Source of the DNA: Eleginops maclovinus
Taxonomy: Eukaryota > Chordata > Actinopteri > Perciformes > Eleginopidae
DNA: 64,000 nucleotides
NCBI RefSeq assembly: GCF_036324505.1
Contig: NC_086366.1
Span: 21,840,927-21,904,926, forward strand
Direction: 5' to 3'
Part shown: one piece after another, positions 11,750-26,457 of the stretch
Numbering within the stretch: the first letter of the stretch is position 1
Layout of the letters: the number at the start of each line of letters is the position of its first letter
Made by a program: the position numbers and the translations under genes
The notes under the pieces: generated by a model
Told to the model about the DNA's origin: nothing
Databases searched by the model: none
What the model saw: the letters and a program-made list of their open reading frames with translations, nothing else

Positions 11750-14735
11750 CTAGGGCATTTAGGAGTATATATTTATTAATTGTATCAAGATAGTTTAATT
11801 TAATGTCAATGCTGGCTATGCTAGCTTTTCTGATCTCTGCTTTATTATTGACTTATTTGCCGATATACACATGTCTTTCTAGAATTGAAACCCTAACTGC
11901 GAAGGTGGAACTGTTAACAAAAAGCTAGCCTACTGTTGAGGTGGATAAGGGCTAAGCTAGGAGGCTCGGCTAGACTGCAGCAAAAGAGGCTGCACCTAAT
12001 GTGAAAATGTTATTAAGAGATAAATAAAAACGTAGCAAGTGTCATATGATAAAGATGTATCACAAAAAGAGTAGCAGAGTAGACAAGTAGAAAAGCAATC
12101 ATTAGGAAGAGTAAAGAGATTAAAACAGCTGTTGTTGATCACAGTTTAATGTGCATCTCTGTTCTTTTGCCCTTAGACTTGTGTCATATAGTTTGTTTGA
12201 AACAGTGTAACAGTGTAGTGTCTAGTACATCTATATGTGAGTCAGGGCACTTAAACAAAAGTTTAAAGAAAAGTTCAACACTTGAGTAAATGTCATTTTG
12301 CTTTCTGCAGGATCATCACAGAAGCAATTGCCACCTACTCTCCCAGAGGATAAGATGAGATTTAACTCCATTATTCTTTGTTTAGATAGAAGCAGATGGG
12401 CCACTTTCTGGGAGATGAGAAACCTCTCGTGTTTTGCATAAATCACATCCAGAGAGATTGAAGTTGTGAATGATTAGTTCTCAGAGACCAGCTGAGGCCT
12501 GAAGGTTAGTAAGTGTATCTGTTTTTTGTACTGGGAAAGAAAGCGAAAAGGAAAAAGACAGAGAGATACAGAGAGAGGCTATCCATTAAAATGCAAAATA
12601 ACAGGCAGAAAGAAGGCAGGCGCTAACCATCTTGAAATCCAATCATGGCTGACTGCAAAATAGTTCAGCAATCCTCTGCTGATAATCTTGTTAAAAACTC
12701 AGTTAAACTCAGTATCTGTCCATTTTCAATCTCAATCAATCAAACAACTCTTATGTTTAGCCAATTACACCTGTAACAAGGTTAGTAATAAGAAGATTGC
12801 CATTAATCCTCATTATTATTTTTTAAAATATAGTAGGATTAAAGAGCACATGGAAGTTACGGATTATGAAAAATGTCATATACATCCTTGTAAATCCTAA
12901 TCAGTTAAATAAGAATCTGTGCAAGTGCAAACTTTTGGACTGCCGGATGAACCCAATCTACCATTTCCGTGTACAAGAGTGGATTAACACCGTCAAGTTT
13001 TTAAATATTTCTAATACTTTGATGCGGCTGATTACCATTTACCATGTTACAAATCATAACAGCAACATAGACCTGATGTGAACTGCACCAAAAAAAGAAA
13101 CAGAATACCATACTGTATCTATAGTTAAATTGTATGTACTGCATTGTAATGGTGAGTTCACACCAGAAGCGAAGAGAATTCAATTTAAAGTCCAGGCAAA
13201 GACTCATATAGACACAAATGGGCGCTGGGCAGTGCTGAATGATGTGTGAAGAGTTCAGTTTCTGCAAGTGACGCAAGTTAGAGCAGAAGAAACATATGGG
13301 AACATAACATTTACATTTTAACAAGATGTAATTGATGAAATCAACTTAACTTGCTAACAGAAATGGAGGAACATTAGCATTCCCTTAGAGTGATGCTCCC
13401 GTCCATCAAACGAAGGTTACTAGAACCAGGACACTCTACTTTAACGCTGTTTTGTTTAAAACCAATTCCTGAGAAAAAGCAGGCAACTAAAGAGGAGGTT
13501 TTTTAGCACTTTTTTAATGACAACACTTGCTGACTAAGGCCGGAAACAATGATATAAGATCGGTAAGTGGAAACCAAAGATGTAATGTTGCTGGAGGGAA
13601 GCTAAACAACAAGTTCTATTTAAAGCTCTATAAAGTCACGGGCATCCGGATCAATACAAGCCACTCCTTTCACACTGACATATTGTATTCACAATGCAAT
13701 TTAATACTTAATTAATTAAAAAAGGTCAGCACTTGAAACATATTTGTAATCATTAAGGTAATATTATAAAGCTGCAAATTACAAAAGACATATTGGACAT
13801 AAATAAAGTGCTTGAAGAAAGACATTCTTGTGATCTTTAAAAAATACAATGCTTAACATTTGTTATATTTTTAAATATTTCTCCGTATATGACTGGAAGA
13901 GAGACAGATTGCTACTAATTTTCCCACTCAGACCGCCTCGTTGGGCTGTGGGTAAACATCACCTCGAGAAGGCTTGGATCAGACTGTAGCCTGAGGGGTC
14001 ACACAGGGGTCAGGTCTTTGATCATCCACCAATATGAAGATCACACAGTCAGCTGCCAGCTAGACTAGTCTGCAGAGCTGCAGGTAGTCCTATAAACAAA
14101 GAAACCCAGTAAAAACAGATCCATATAACACCAGGAGAGGCTAGTTCACCCTCAGCTACTTATGCAGAGCTGAGGTCATTTCTGCTCCATAACATCCCAA
14201 GCAAATTAATTCAAGTACAAATGACATGACTGTAGACTTACAGTGTAATGATAACTGTCCAATGAATGGTGAAACTTAAGTATTATGAATATAAAAAATG
14301 AGATGATACTGAAGAGATTTTAGCTCAAAGTTTATAACTCGACTTTTCCTTCTTTGTGTTACTGAAGCTGAACTCTTCGCTGTGGTCTTTGTTTAATGCA
14401 TTTTGTACCTTTAAAATCTGTATTATCGAGCTGGTATACCACTGGAGAACAATAAAGTGGTATTTTCTATGTTTTCTGCAAAAAACCCTACTTTTCAGAT
14501 CATAATTAGTGTATGCAAAAAAAGGAATGGTCATAATTCCCCCAAATATAATATGCTTGTATTCTATTTCTTCAATGCGGCAGACATAGAAATCAAATTC
14601 CATCTTGGTTGAGTTTTCTGTTCAGCTTTAGTTTATGCTCATTTGGTTGAGGTTAATACAAATGTATTTAGTGACACTTTCTGACTTGATCACTTCATAT
14701 TTCCTTCAACTGTTGTTAATGTACTTATGTCAGGT
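11750..14735. other. Intergenic DNA, no gene seen
   Basis: AT-rich; only short frames. The stretch 13925-14170 is locally more GC-rich but shows no protein-like frame or RNA fold I can support. Confidence 0.6.
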
Positions 14736-15245
14736 TTAGTTATTCATCAGGTTTATGTTATGTTTAGTTATAGTTTATGTTTAGATGCATGTTTATTCTC
14801 AATGTTTAGTTGTCAAGTTACAGTCACTCATGTGTAGTCTTGTCATGCACAGTCTGTCATTCTACTTCCTGTTTTATTTTGAATGTACCTTTCTCTCTCG
14901 TTTCAGAGCCCTTTCTGCCATTGTGTGTTTTCCCTCCAGTGTGATTGTCAGCCCCTTCCTTGATTGTTGCCACCTGTGTCCCATTACCTCTTGTACATAC
15001 TGTACGTATAGTCCTTGTCTCCCTTTGTGCTGTGCCAGTCCGTCTTGTGTCTTCAATAGAGCCAGCGAATGAACCAATAATCTGAACAGTGATATTCCAC
15101 AGCCAAGTTTAGTTAGTTTCATGTTTTTGCCAGTTTGCTGTTCTACATTTTGCTTGAGTGATAAGAAAAGACCTTTTGGATTTTGTAACCTTGTCTCAGT
15201 TATGCATTTGAGTTCTACTACTTGTGTCACATTCCTAACATGGAT
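14736..15245 (+). repeat. LTR-like dispersed repeat
   Basis: Contains TTCCTTGATTGTTGCCACCTGTGTCCCATTACCTC, given here as adjacent blocks TTCCTTGATTGTTGCC and ACCTGTGTCCCATTACC. These are followed by CTCCCTTTGTGCTGTGCCAG and a TTTTGGATTTTGTAACC block, ending near CACATTCCTAACA. I recognise this order from a high-copy teleost repeat, probably a solo LTR. The 95- and 118-codon frames across it are by chance. Ends approximate. Confidence 0.5.
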
Positions 15246-15730
15246 AGCCTCTATCTCACACCTGTGTTATTAATAACCCTAAAACTCTACAATAGTGTTG
15301 CTTTATTTAAAACTATATTTCCCCTTAAAAACAACCTTCCCGTATAGCAAAATACTTGGCTCTCTTGAAGAGAATACAGTCATTTTTTTCTTCCAATATC
15401 TCCCCTGGCAGATATTCAGTAGCAATGAAGGATTATTTGTATGAATGAATATTAAAGTGTATCAAACATATTGATTTATTGACTTTATGATGCAACTTAA
15501 ATCACAGCAACTCGCATGTCATAAAATTGATTCATGACGTGAAATGACTTCGACCTCAGCGTTGTGCTGTCGGCCCCTCGGGGCTGCAGTAGCATCAGGT
15601 CACATCTCTTCACGGCCCTAAGCTTTACTGACCGACATTTAAAACCCTCCAGTAACATTCTTCCTGCTGAACATTTCTCCACAATTAAAGGAGAGCGTTT
15701 TAGGAAATTATTTGAAGGATCCCTTTTAGG

Positions 15731-15736
15731 TGTGTG

Positions 15737-15817
<81 letters not shown>
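15731..15817 (+). repeat. (TG)n microsatellite
   Basis: 87 bases of TG with one TTG interruption near the start. Confidence 0.99.
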
Positions 15818-15818
<1 letters not shown>

Positions 15819-16409
15819 CTGAAAGGAAATGTTTGTGTTCCTCTGTGCAGATATTCCCATGTGATGAGCAGCAGTTCATTTGAAGTTCACGCAGCATCCA
15901 CGGAGCCAAGTAGCATATTTCTTTTTTTAAGTTCTGAAGGCGTGTTGATGTGTACACCATGTGTGTGGTTGTGTTTGTGTGTGTGGCTTACCATTTGCAC
16001 TGTAAATGAGTGTGAAGGTGTGTCACACCAGTCCCTTGTGCGTGTGTGCTCTCATTGCCAGCATTGTGTAAAGGTCTGTGGAATGGCAGTGACGTTTCAC
16101 ACTCACTATTCTTTTGGCATGAAACCATTTTAGATTTCCTATTTGCTTTAGGAAATCAACAACTCATGCAACAAAGAGAACTCTACAGACAATACTGTAT
16201 GTGGAGGTTAAAAATGAAGGCAATACGATGAAAATAGGAATACCATTTATGGCAGTATTAGATAATGACTGACATAAAAAAAGGATTATTGTTTTTTTTC
16301 TGAACAGATCAAGTTAAACAGACACTGTTTATATGACTTAGAGTACTTTAAATTAATTAGAGGAAATATGCTTTGCTTTTTTGTAGAGAGTGAGATGAAA
16401 AGATTGGAT

Positions 16410-16560
16410 GTAAGTCCCTTGTCTGTGTAGTGAAACCAAGAGGTGGTTACCCTAGCTTAGCATAAAGTCTGGCAACAGCTAGCCTTGCTTTGGCCAAACT
16501 TCAATAACAGTGCATCTAAAGCTCACATTTAACATGTTTCTTGTTTAACTTGTTCACAAA
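16410..16560 (+). repeat. Dispersed teleost repeat
   Basis: Includes CCTAGCTTAGCATAAAGTCT, GGCAACAGCTAGCCTTGC, CATCTAAAGCTCACA and a TTCTTGTTTAACTTGTTCAC end. This order matches a common non-coding fish repeat from memory. No target-site duplication identified. Confidence 0.6.
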
Positions 16561-19500
16561 CAAATTTAAAAAAGGAAAATGTCCAATGTTGAAAGTGGAA
16601 TTTCCTTGTGTTGTGGAGGACAAAGCCAAGCCAGCTATTTATCCATAATGCTAAAAAAAAAAAACCTATCAGAGCTTGGCCTCTTTGGGGGGGTGGGAAT
16701 GGCACGGGAAATACATTACATTCCTATACTGGGCCACTTTTGGTCCGATGCTTATTCATTACAAACGTTTTTTGTTTTGTTTTTTTTCAGTTATTTCTGT
16801 CTTGTGTTTATTTTTACATCACAGAGCTACGTCATTATTTTAAGGGTGATTTAAAAAAAAAATCATGCTCTAACTTGGAATGATCTAAAATGTGGTCATT
16901 TCCAGGATGTCAGTCTATACAGACCGGCCTAATCAACTCTTCATCATACTATTTTGAGGATCTATCAGAGGAAGACTTGTTGAACTAGACCTAAATCCTA
17001 AATGTTTTTGGTGGGGGAAGAGTCTTAATGATATAAAAAGATGCCCAAATGATCGAAAACCACCCAAAATCATTTCAGATCGGTATGTTAGTATGCTAGC
17101 AATTGTGAATTAACATTAAAATACAAAATATAGCTGATGTACAATGAATTACATTAGTTTTCAAGGTATTTTCAAATTTCAGAGTAATTCATCTCATTAC
17201 ACTCTAACAACATGTCAATCTAATTATATATTTCAGTCAATTCTAACTGATTCAAATTATATTTAATTTTACAGACTGACTTTTCCAGTCATGCTGCTAT
17301 TGGCTAATAGAAAACATAAAACATGATTTACTTTTGTGAATATTGAGAGTGGATATTGTAGAAAAACAAATACAAAATATGCTGTCCTTAATTATTGTTT
17401 GATACATTTATTAAAAAACCTTTCCTCATTTTGGTATTAAAAATGAATTTTCGTGGATATATGTTTTCTTAAAATGTCCTTGCCGTTGCAAATTGGTAGA
17501 ACGAACACACTTTCTAGAAGACAGGGTTGCTTCCTGTCTGTTCACTGAAACGGTTGTTGTTAAGTGGAACACAGTTGAAATTAATGTTGTTGTAGAAATA
17601 TTTTTGCCAGTTTTAAGTAAGGCTGAACACTGCTAGCATGTCATTGTTTCCCCTCCTCTTTAATTCAACATGACCTCACTGGCTGTAACATAGTATACGG
17701 GACATAATCCAGAACAAGCAGCACTGTTAAATTCCCCTTTTTAAAAAGTTTGGTATGGTTTGACAAATGGAGGCTTATTTCCCCAGTCTCAAACAATAAC
17801 AAATACAGAGAACACAGCCAATTATACAGGCAGTTGTAACGAATTACGCAGCGGAGGACTGTGGGTGCAATTACAGCTGTTGTGGTTGTTTTGACTGCTC
17901 AGCGGTTTAGCTGGATTGCGGCTGCGGGGCAGAGAGCTGGTTACCAGTAAACAACTGGCTGGACTGGGAGTTAACCGCCTCCAGCTGTTGTTGCTCTCAC
18001 ATTTCCCTCTATATTCCTCAATCGGACCAAAACTTATTGATTCACATTATTTACTACCATCGTGTCGCATTGAAACTGATGCATTACTTCAGGAGACTTT
18101 GTAAAGGAAGAGATACTAGCAGTAAACTTCATAATTATAAATATTAAAAGAGAGCACACAGAAACGACTCTGCTTCATCCACAGCCTCCCTTTCCTCTCA
18201 GAGCAGTAACAGGTGGATCTCTGTTAGCTTAGCATGCAGCGCCTCCTTGTGGTTACTCTCAGAGGACCCTAGATCGGCTGTTTGGTTGTGTTGCCATCTA
18301 GAGTGAATGATTCACAATGCCCAACATTTCCTATGAAATGCCATGAATAAATATGCATTATATTTGTTTTTTAAATAATTTTGTGTGAGAGATTAAGGAA
18401 TAAAGTCAAATGAATATTTCTAGATGTTATGACAAAATAATACCATGAATATATCCAAATGGTAAATGGACAAAACCCTACAATTTAAAAACTTTAACGC
18501 TCATGCAGTACAAGATGCATTATCCATTACATATCATTTAGATTTCATCATACGACAATATAGAGCTTATATAAGGCACTCGACTGTGTTCAAAAGATGC
18601 TTTGCAAGTGTGCCTGCCTATGAGGCACTAGAGGGCAGAGTATTGCAGCACCATGTCCCCTTGCTATTATTGAACCTTTACCAATAGATTCCTTCATTTA
18701 ACAATTAAATAAAAAAGCACCATCTGATGGTCTTAAGAGCAAGTGAGAAGACAGTTAACAGCTGCATTTTCAACTCCAAAACTTCAGAAAAGGTGACATT
18801 TGTAGACATAACATGAGTCTTGCAGATGTTCCTAAAAGAAATACCTTTTAATTTAGGTTTTTCTGCTTCTCATCTTAGCAGAGAAAAGAACACAACACGT
18901 TCTCTCCAAAAAGGACAACAAGTTCTTGTTTCTGTCCTCGTTTATGTGTTACAGGTGTCTGTGTGTGTGAGCAGCCATTTCTAAGAATTTGCATACACTG
19001 ATTTCATTACCTTGGACAGATTGATTTTAAAAAGGCAAACCACTCGCAGTTGAGCTGTTTCGTCTGGCTGTCCACAGCGTTCAGAGATCAATTTAACAAT
19101 GTTTTTTTTACAAGAAATTAAAACGAAAATGGGGAATACATCCAAATATCCTAGTGGCATATTTTGCAGAGCATGTAATGAGGCCTCCACAAATAGACGT
19201 CAGGTCAGTGAAAATACGTTTTTGGGGTTGAATCTCAGGTTTTGTCCTTTTGAAACGCAGTCAGCTCGAACTTATATTACCTCAGAGCTGCAGGCCTGTG
19301 TGTGTCTGCATTTTATTATGTAAGGAAAGAAAAGAAAACAAGAGTTTGACCGGGAGCTAAGGTGGAAAACAACCAGAAACTAAAGTGTGCGTGGTGCATG
19401 GGGGGAGAGCATTGCATAACCTGCCGAGGATAAAGAACATGTGGGTTCCATGTCAATCAGCTCCACCACAGACTGACGCTGACGTGAAAGAAACATCTTA

Positions 19501-20047
19501 ATTCATTTACTGCCTGCAAAAACAGTCAGTTTGGCACGTGGATTTTTTTTTTTTTACAATTTACCGAGAACTTCTGTGTGATTGTTTCTCATTTATTTGT
19601 ATGACGATGATTCGATTACATTTTTCATTGTATTCACACAAATACAGTGACAGTTTTTCAACAGCTCAGAAAAACAGCACTACGGTACAACAAAAAAACA
19701 CAAACATTGTGGATTTTGGATTTGGAGTAAACTTTCCTTGTAAGATTTATAATTAAGTTGCATACTTTGAATAATTTTACCACTTTAATTCTAATTTGAG
19801 TGGCTTTATTGACAGTACTGCATATAACACAGTGTTGACAAGGCATGTTTATATAATCAACACAAGTATGATTTCTAATTATTTTATAAATACAGATAAG
19901 ATTACATACAATTAAATATAACATTTAATAAAATAATTTTGATAAAATGTATTATGACTATTATGGTATGAGATGATCTCTTACAGGAAGTAATAAAGAA
20001 TTCAGCTAAAATGGGTCACCATAGCAACCTGTGACTTTCTCTTTACC

Positions 20048-20458
20048 ATGTCAGCACCCCTCCTCCTCCATGTCTGGGTGCAGTTGCTACAGCGACCCTG
20101 TGAGTCGGTCTGGTCATGTGTGTGGGGTGGCAGCAGCCCTGGCTTCTCTCAAAACATAGTCCAAAAAGCACAAAGAGCGTTCAGCCGAGGGCATCCTGCT
20201 GGTGCGGACCGAGCAAAAGTCGGTCCAGTGATCCAGAAGCGCATCTTTCCTACTGTGTCTTCTAAGTGTCTTCTGAATGAGAGGACAGTGCTGCTGATGT
20301 TACAGTGTTATGCCATCCATGATGCCACGAGGCGCCTCCTTAACCACAATCACATTAAAGCAGTCTGGGAATATCATTGTTACATTTTCGTTCCATTGGA
20401 AGTTGCATTTGTTCATTTAATTGTGCAATATTTTGGGGAATTACTGTACTTTATTTAA
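20048..20458 (+). other. GC-rich open patch, unrecognised
   Basis: A 136-codon plus-strand frame in locally GC-rich sequence; the flanks are AT-rich. One minus-strand frame is also open for much of it. A good donor-like GTGAGT is at 20100 on the plus strand, within the frame. I do not recognise the product: there is no signal peptide, membrane segment or known motif. It could be an exon of an unannotated transcript, a decayed retrocopy or chance. Confidence 0.2.
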
Positions 20459-21029
20459 AAGCAGTTATGGATCCCAGAGGTCTCCTGCTACTGCATGGTG
20501 GCTGGCCAAACCACTAAACTATCTAGATTTCAGTTAAGTGTAGTGTGATGCTTTTGAGGGTTTTCCACACTGATGATTAAAACGCAGGGGAAACACAGAA
20601 TACTTATTTTGCAAATAAATGATGCTTTGAATGAAGAAAATAAAGAAGTTTAAATCACTTTTTAAAACGAGTGTCGCCTAAGATGGATATCACTATTGCC
20701 TTGTGTCATTGAGAGACCTGATCAGAAAAATCTATTTCTGTATAACTATCTAGGATTGATTATTTGCATATGTGTGTTTACAATGGGATGTATGACAAAA
20801 TACAGTCATAATATGACTACCAGATTATTCAGATTAAATAGAATTGCCAAGTGAGTAATCGACCAGCAGATATATTGGTCGAACGAAAAGCGCAGTAACA
20901 TTCTCAGTCCGGGCGCAATTTTCCCTAAAGAAGAAATGAAATTTACTCAAGCGCTGAAACTAAATTCAGTCAATAGCAATAAGACCAGAAGTCTACAGCT
21001 ATGTTAACAACAAAGAGGCTGGATATTTA

Positions 21030-21225
21030 GGTACAGCATTGGTTTGAGGTAAATACTAACATGCTCATAATGACGATGCTGACATGCCGATGTTTAGCAG
21101 GTATGTTACCATGTTCACTATTTGAGTTTCGCATGTTGTATGCTCACATTAACAGAACAAGTACAGCTGTGGCTGACATGTCATTAGTTTTGCAGGTCGT
21201 AAACCAAAGTGTTAATAAATGTTCA
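21030..21225 (+). repeat. Dispersed teleost repeat
   Basis: Contains AATACTAACATGCTCATAA, GCTGACATGCCGATGTTTAG, CAGGTATGTTACCATGTTCA and GTCATTAGTTTTGCAGGTC, in the order of a very widespread fish repeat I recognise. No coding capacity. Confidence 0.65.
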
Positions 21226-21559
21226 ATCAGATAGTGGCGCTAATTGAAGTTAGAGGACCTTATCATATCTAAATGACTTAATTATAGGAAAAAAATGTTT
21301 AGCCTAGGATTGAGGTCCCAAGGCCCTGACACACCATGCCCATTGGCCCTTGGTCAAGTTGGAGCCATTGGTGAGAGCACGTCAGCCATGTTTTTGCGTT
21401 ATGTCCTGTACTATCGTAACTTTTCGCACTGGCATGCTTTGCCTCTTATACATGTTGAATCAGCAGTGAAGCCTCCTCTCAAAATCAATAACTCAGATTG
21501 TCCGTATTGCTTAAGTGCGCGACTAGAGAAAGAGACAGGAGAAACACTAACGTCTTAAG

Positions 21560-24300
21560 TCAAGACACATGCAGAGAATCTATTCAGTTTTTATCCTCAT
21601 CTCACCTGCTCATTATGATACATGGACAATGTTATGCAAACGCTGCTTTATTTTAATGTATGAATCCAAACGACAGCTTGTTTATCTACACTCTACGTTT
21701 CTGTTTATAATTGGCAGGAGGCTTTAGTCTTTGCTGTGTGTTCAAATGCATCTTTTTGGCCAACAGTCAGATACTACTGCTTTGAGAGGAGCTTAGTGTG
21801 TCAGAGCCTTTAGACACTTTTGTATTTGACATTAAGAAATATCAATTATTCAATGTAAAAATGTTTTAACAATATGAATCAAGCAAAGATCACATTCGTA
21901 TTCATTACAGTTTTATGTGTAAATCTGATTTAAGAGGATTCTTCAGAACGGCAAAGCCACCCTCCAAACCCTCAGCTCAGCTTTTGTTGTTAGAGAATTG
22001 GAGCTGACCAGAAACTGTTCCAAGAAATGGGTCTGATCTTTATTATGGGGTATTTAAAGGTTTTCATCCACACATTTTTGTTGTTGTTGGACGTGAACCA
22101 CAAGTCTGCAGGCTGTAGCAAATGAGCGGGGAGATGATAGGGCATTGTGAATGGGGTCCATACAGAGGGGTAAGAAAATAATAACATGAAATGTATAAAT
22201 GACCCTGAGGAGGCTCAGTATATTTCTGGTGAACCTCCAGACAGTTAAAACAAGCCTGGGATAAATTTAAAGTGAAATCTCATAAAAGATAACAGAGCAA
22301 CTCACCAGCCTCTTGTAAACTGCATCACCCACCGCAAGCCAAGAAAATAATGAGTGTGAACAACAGTTGAAGGTTTAATAACTCATGTTTGGTAACTTTA
22401 TTGTTTTTGCAAATATGTTCAGGAACACCCAGCAAATGTTTAAAAGACTGTGAAACAATATGTGCTAGCAAAGGGAGTTTCACAGTGTACAACACAATGC
22501 CACGTGTCCGCAAGTGACAAGTGAGCAGATAAACACCAGACACGGGACAGGAGGGGAAAGGGTGAGAAAGAGTGCAAAGGTGATAGAGAACAGGATTACA
22601 CCTAACAGTTTCACCGTACAACTTCATATACTTCTGAAGTATACAGATAAGGCTTTAATATCTATATATTCACTGTTTATAAAACATTGGCAGCTCTAAT
22701 TAACATTTGGCATAAATGTGTGACAAAGAATCTAAAATCTAAAAAGCAGATAAGCACTGAAGCATATTGCTGCCACTTTAATAAAAAAAAGTATTTGTTT
22801 TTTGGTAATAAAAACAAACATTTCTCAAGCAGAATTATCCAGGTTATATTACAACAAGACATTTTTCATGACTATGACAACTTAATATCTATTGCTACAT
22901 ATGAATTATTTTTATCACGCTGTAACCTGTAAACGTTTTCAGTATTACACAAAATCAACATGTTCCGTTAGGACTGAAAAAGTTCCTTCTTATGACCTAA
23001 TAAGTTGGTATACTGTTAATAAAAAGTTACTGCAGGTTAATCAGTCATACATCACATTTTATGTGTATGTACTTACTTACTAGATGTAAAACAAAACGTT
23101 ATCACTTTGACATTTGTTATATTGTGGAAGTTCTTAAACAGGACAGATAAGAGCGTAAACACCTTGAGAAATGGATATAGGCGTATGTAACAGTAGTAGA
23201 TGAAAACATGCATACATTGAGTTTCTTAGGCAGATTTTCTGTGAAAACTATTGACTGTAAATATGCACTACATTTAGGATACTTCCCAGCTTTAGGGAAG
23301 TACTTTGTGGGAGTTGTATTTTTTTTGTATACTTGCAACGCATTGTTTATTCTAACTTTAAATGATACTGTACATTGGCCCTGTCTCATCCCAGGCATTA
23401 AATAAAACATAACCAAATATAAATGAGTCAATGCAGGCTACACTGTCCATAATATGGGCGCTGCTTTGATTTCTCATTATACCAATATACCAACTTATGT
23501 TATAACAAGAAAAAGTGATGGTAAGTAAAGACCAACATTATCCGCAATATGTAATGGCAAATACAAGCAGGAATATATGTGGTGTTTCACATGGCAACAT
23601 GCATAGGATTCCTTCATGACAATACATGTAACCAAGCAAAATAAAATCTCTTCAAAACCAATAACTGTAACAGCTTTATGCAAATTTGACACAATGAAAA
23701 AAAGGTTTTACTACAGAGAGCTGTTTACTTAGTGCTTATGTTGTACAGAAGCAGGCTCAGCTGCCAAGCCACCTTGTAAGGCAAGATCCAGTTAAAAGCA
23801 CTTCATAAGCGAGGACACACCTCTTTGTTGGTTCAGACACCTCGGAAAAGTCATCATTTAGTAAATCAAACAAATAAATAGGTCAATAAATAGGCTTAAT
23901 CACAAGATCCCACAACAGAAAGGAACACATTGGACCATGATACGAATGCAAAACAGTGGAATGCAAAACTTGTTTTTTACCTTCAGGATGGAATGCAACA
24001 TTTGTCCAACCTGGCATCTAAACCACTCATGATTTAACAGGATATGCAGATTCAGTCACAGGAGACTTATTTCATATTTGAGAAAGTAGTGCATATCTTA
24101 ATATCAGCATGACCAATTTGGACTTTATACTCCCAAAAATAAAACACAAAAGTAAGTGGCTTTATAATGTTCAGAACAACATGTCCAAATTCAAGACATA
24201 ACATTTTGAACCTTAAACGTTTCGGAAAAGGTTACTCTTCATGATTGTCATGGCCAGCTGCAACTGAAGAAGGATAAGACATTATGGTTACACTGTATTG
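21560..24300. other. Intergenic DNA, no gene seen
   Basis: AT-rich sequence with short chance frames only; nothing recognised. Confidence 0.6.
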
Positions 24301-24363
24301 ACCTTAACCCTTACCCCAATTGATATAAAGGATAACCTGTGTTTTGGCATACTTTGGATATTT

Positions 24364-24789
24364 TCAGCAAACTACAACAGTTTTTTGTTCCTTGTCTCTA
24401 TCCAACTGAGAAATTAAGTGCTGATTGTTTGTGTAACCACCATGAACGCAGTAAGATGCTAAGGCTGATTTACAAAGTGCAAAAACCTTCCACAATATGT
24501 TGAACATTTCTCTATACCGGGTGGTTACACCACTAAAACTCTCCACAAGGTTTTTAAGTTGACTAGATAATGACCATAGTTTGAACTCTATGACTATGTA
24601 AAGCAAAGGTGGATGTTCGGAATGAGTGATTGAATACATCCACAACAAATCTGTCCATCGGTCGACAAGGGTTGATTGACTATTTGCTTTGTGGTAATTC
24701 ATAGAGCAGCACATTGCATTAATCAGGACAAAAATCAACCACCCTTGCACATTTGGAAAGATTTTAGCAAATGACTCAAGTTGCTCCAA
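24364..24789 (-). other. Open frame of 141 codons, unrecognised
   Basis: A minus-strand frame without stops in AT-rich sequence, with a protein-like mix including Trp, Cys and paired Leu/Ser helices. No known family comes to mind. It lies 1.7 kb downstream of the snx19 stop, so it could be part of a long 3' UTR, a transposon remnant or chance. Confidence 0.2.
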
Positions 24790-26457
24790 TCAGGTGGAGA
24801 AGAAAAATGTGAGATGACTGTAGCACTGCCGATCAGAGCGAAGTTTGCATGACTTTAAGTACTGACCCATTAGCTGTCAGAATGTCATGACTTACTGGGA
24901 CTTTTTATTAGAACAGAATTATTGTTAATCTTACGAGTAAAAGTGTGAAAAGTGTTTACAAAGCAAGCAGTTTTCATTGGAACTTTTTCCACAGCAAAAG
25001 AAGCTATAGCTCCTTAAACTTGCATTAGCTCTAATAGGGGAGACTGCCCTTCTTGCAAAACAAGTATAAATATATGAAAGTCTATGAAAATTGACCCTAC
25101 TTCTGGCTTGATTTATAAGCTTAGTAAACTCGTTAGCAGTTTATGATCTTAATCACTAGTTTCAAGTCTTTGTCAACAATGCATGATATTCACTATAGAT
25201 GTTTGTTTTAGGGCTGGGCTACATTGTGATGGGCAGGTTGCTTCCACGATGTTGTCCGGTTTGGGTGTTGTCCATGTGTTGGTCTTACAACTTCAACCCA
25301 TTCAGTGTTATTTCAGTTAACTGTGACCTTTTTTTGCCTTTCAATTTGTTTTAGTGTTCAGGTGTACCAGGCTCACTCCCCCTTAACCAAAATGGCAAAC
25401 TTAAGGCTCCAATACCGTATTCAACAAACTGTTGGTCTGACATCAGGAAGACTACATCGACTAATGATTGCCACTGAATTTTTCAAAAATAATCACCACA
25501 AAGGTATTTATTTCCGGGTATAGGCATACATTTCTGGACTGGATAGCATGGATTTATAGAACTAAAAGTTGGAGATGAAAAAAATTGAGGGAACTCCAGC
25601 ATTCCGATGTTCGCGTTGACTGGACCAAAACCAATCCTAAATCCCTCAATTACCTGTTTTTGTGGTGCCCAGTTCTTACATAATTCAGACATTAACTGCA
25701 CATATAATTCTCAGAGGGACCTGTTAAAGGAACTGTGACGCATTGTGAAGCCAATAAAATATCTTATGGTCAACTCTTCACTTCACCACAGTATGTACTT
25801 TTCCTACACCTGGGGAAGTAAAAAAAAAAACCCTGCCAGATACATGCTATCCCTCAGGAAGGCTCAGATTTAGGATGTATGGATCACATTAAGTCATAAA
25901 GACATGTCTGTCTTGATAAAGAGCCAGTAGGATATTGTGGAATGGGTCAACAGAGAATAGAAACAGTGATGCCTAATACAAATAAAGCATTTTGAGATTT
26001 AAGTTCGGGGTGAAAAGCAAATCCCAGATTAGAGCAACAGGTGTGGGATTTCTTTTTCCACAAAACTGTTAAAGGGAATGAGGGCAGAGTCCAAAGACCA
26101 TCTGAATTGAGTTTCACTAAAGCCAGAGAGTTTGGCAAGCATGAAAAGGCCTTATGTAGATATTGGAAAAGGCTTTGCCACATGTTTAGATCTGACCAGT
26201 ACTTCAGAGATGTTCTGAGATCAAACACAAACCAGGTGTTTTCATGTAATCAAAGCCGTTTCATCTGCAGTTTGTGTTATTGTGTGTGCATGCAGCCTTG
26301 TATAACAATGCATCAACACATAATTAAAGTCTTGCCTGAACAGAGAGTATTTGGTCTCACCAGAAACATTCACATTACATTCAGTCTTGCAGAACGTAAG
26401 TAGAACAGGAGCAGTCAACAACTCATCGTTTTTGAATGATCAGTCCAGATGATGGAG

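Noticed and set aside
14785..15230. Overlapping frames of 95 and 118 codons
   Set aside because: They lie in a recognised non-coding dispersed repeat and have no protein features.
26041..26403. 120-codon plus-strand frame beside the snx19 stop
   Set aside because: Composition is unremarkable, no motif, and the opposite strand is the expected snx19 3' region.
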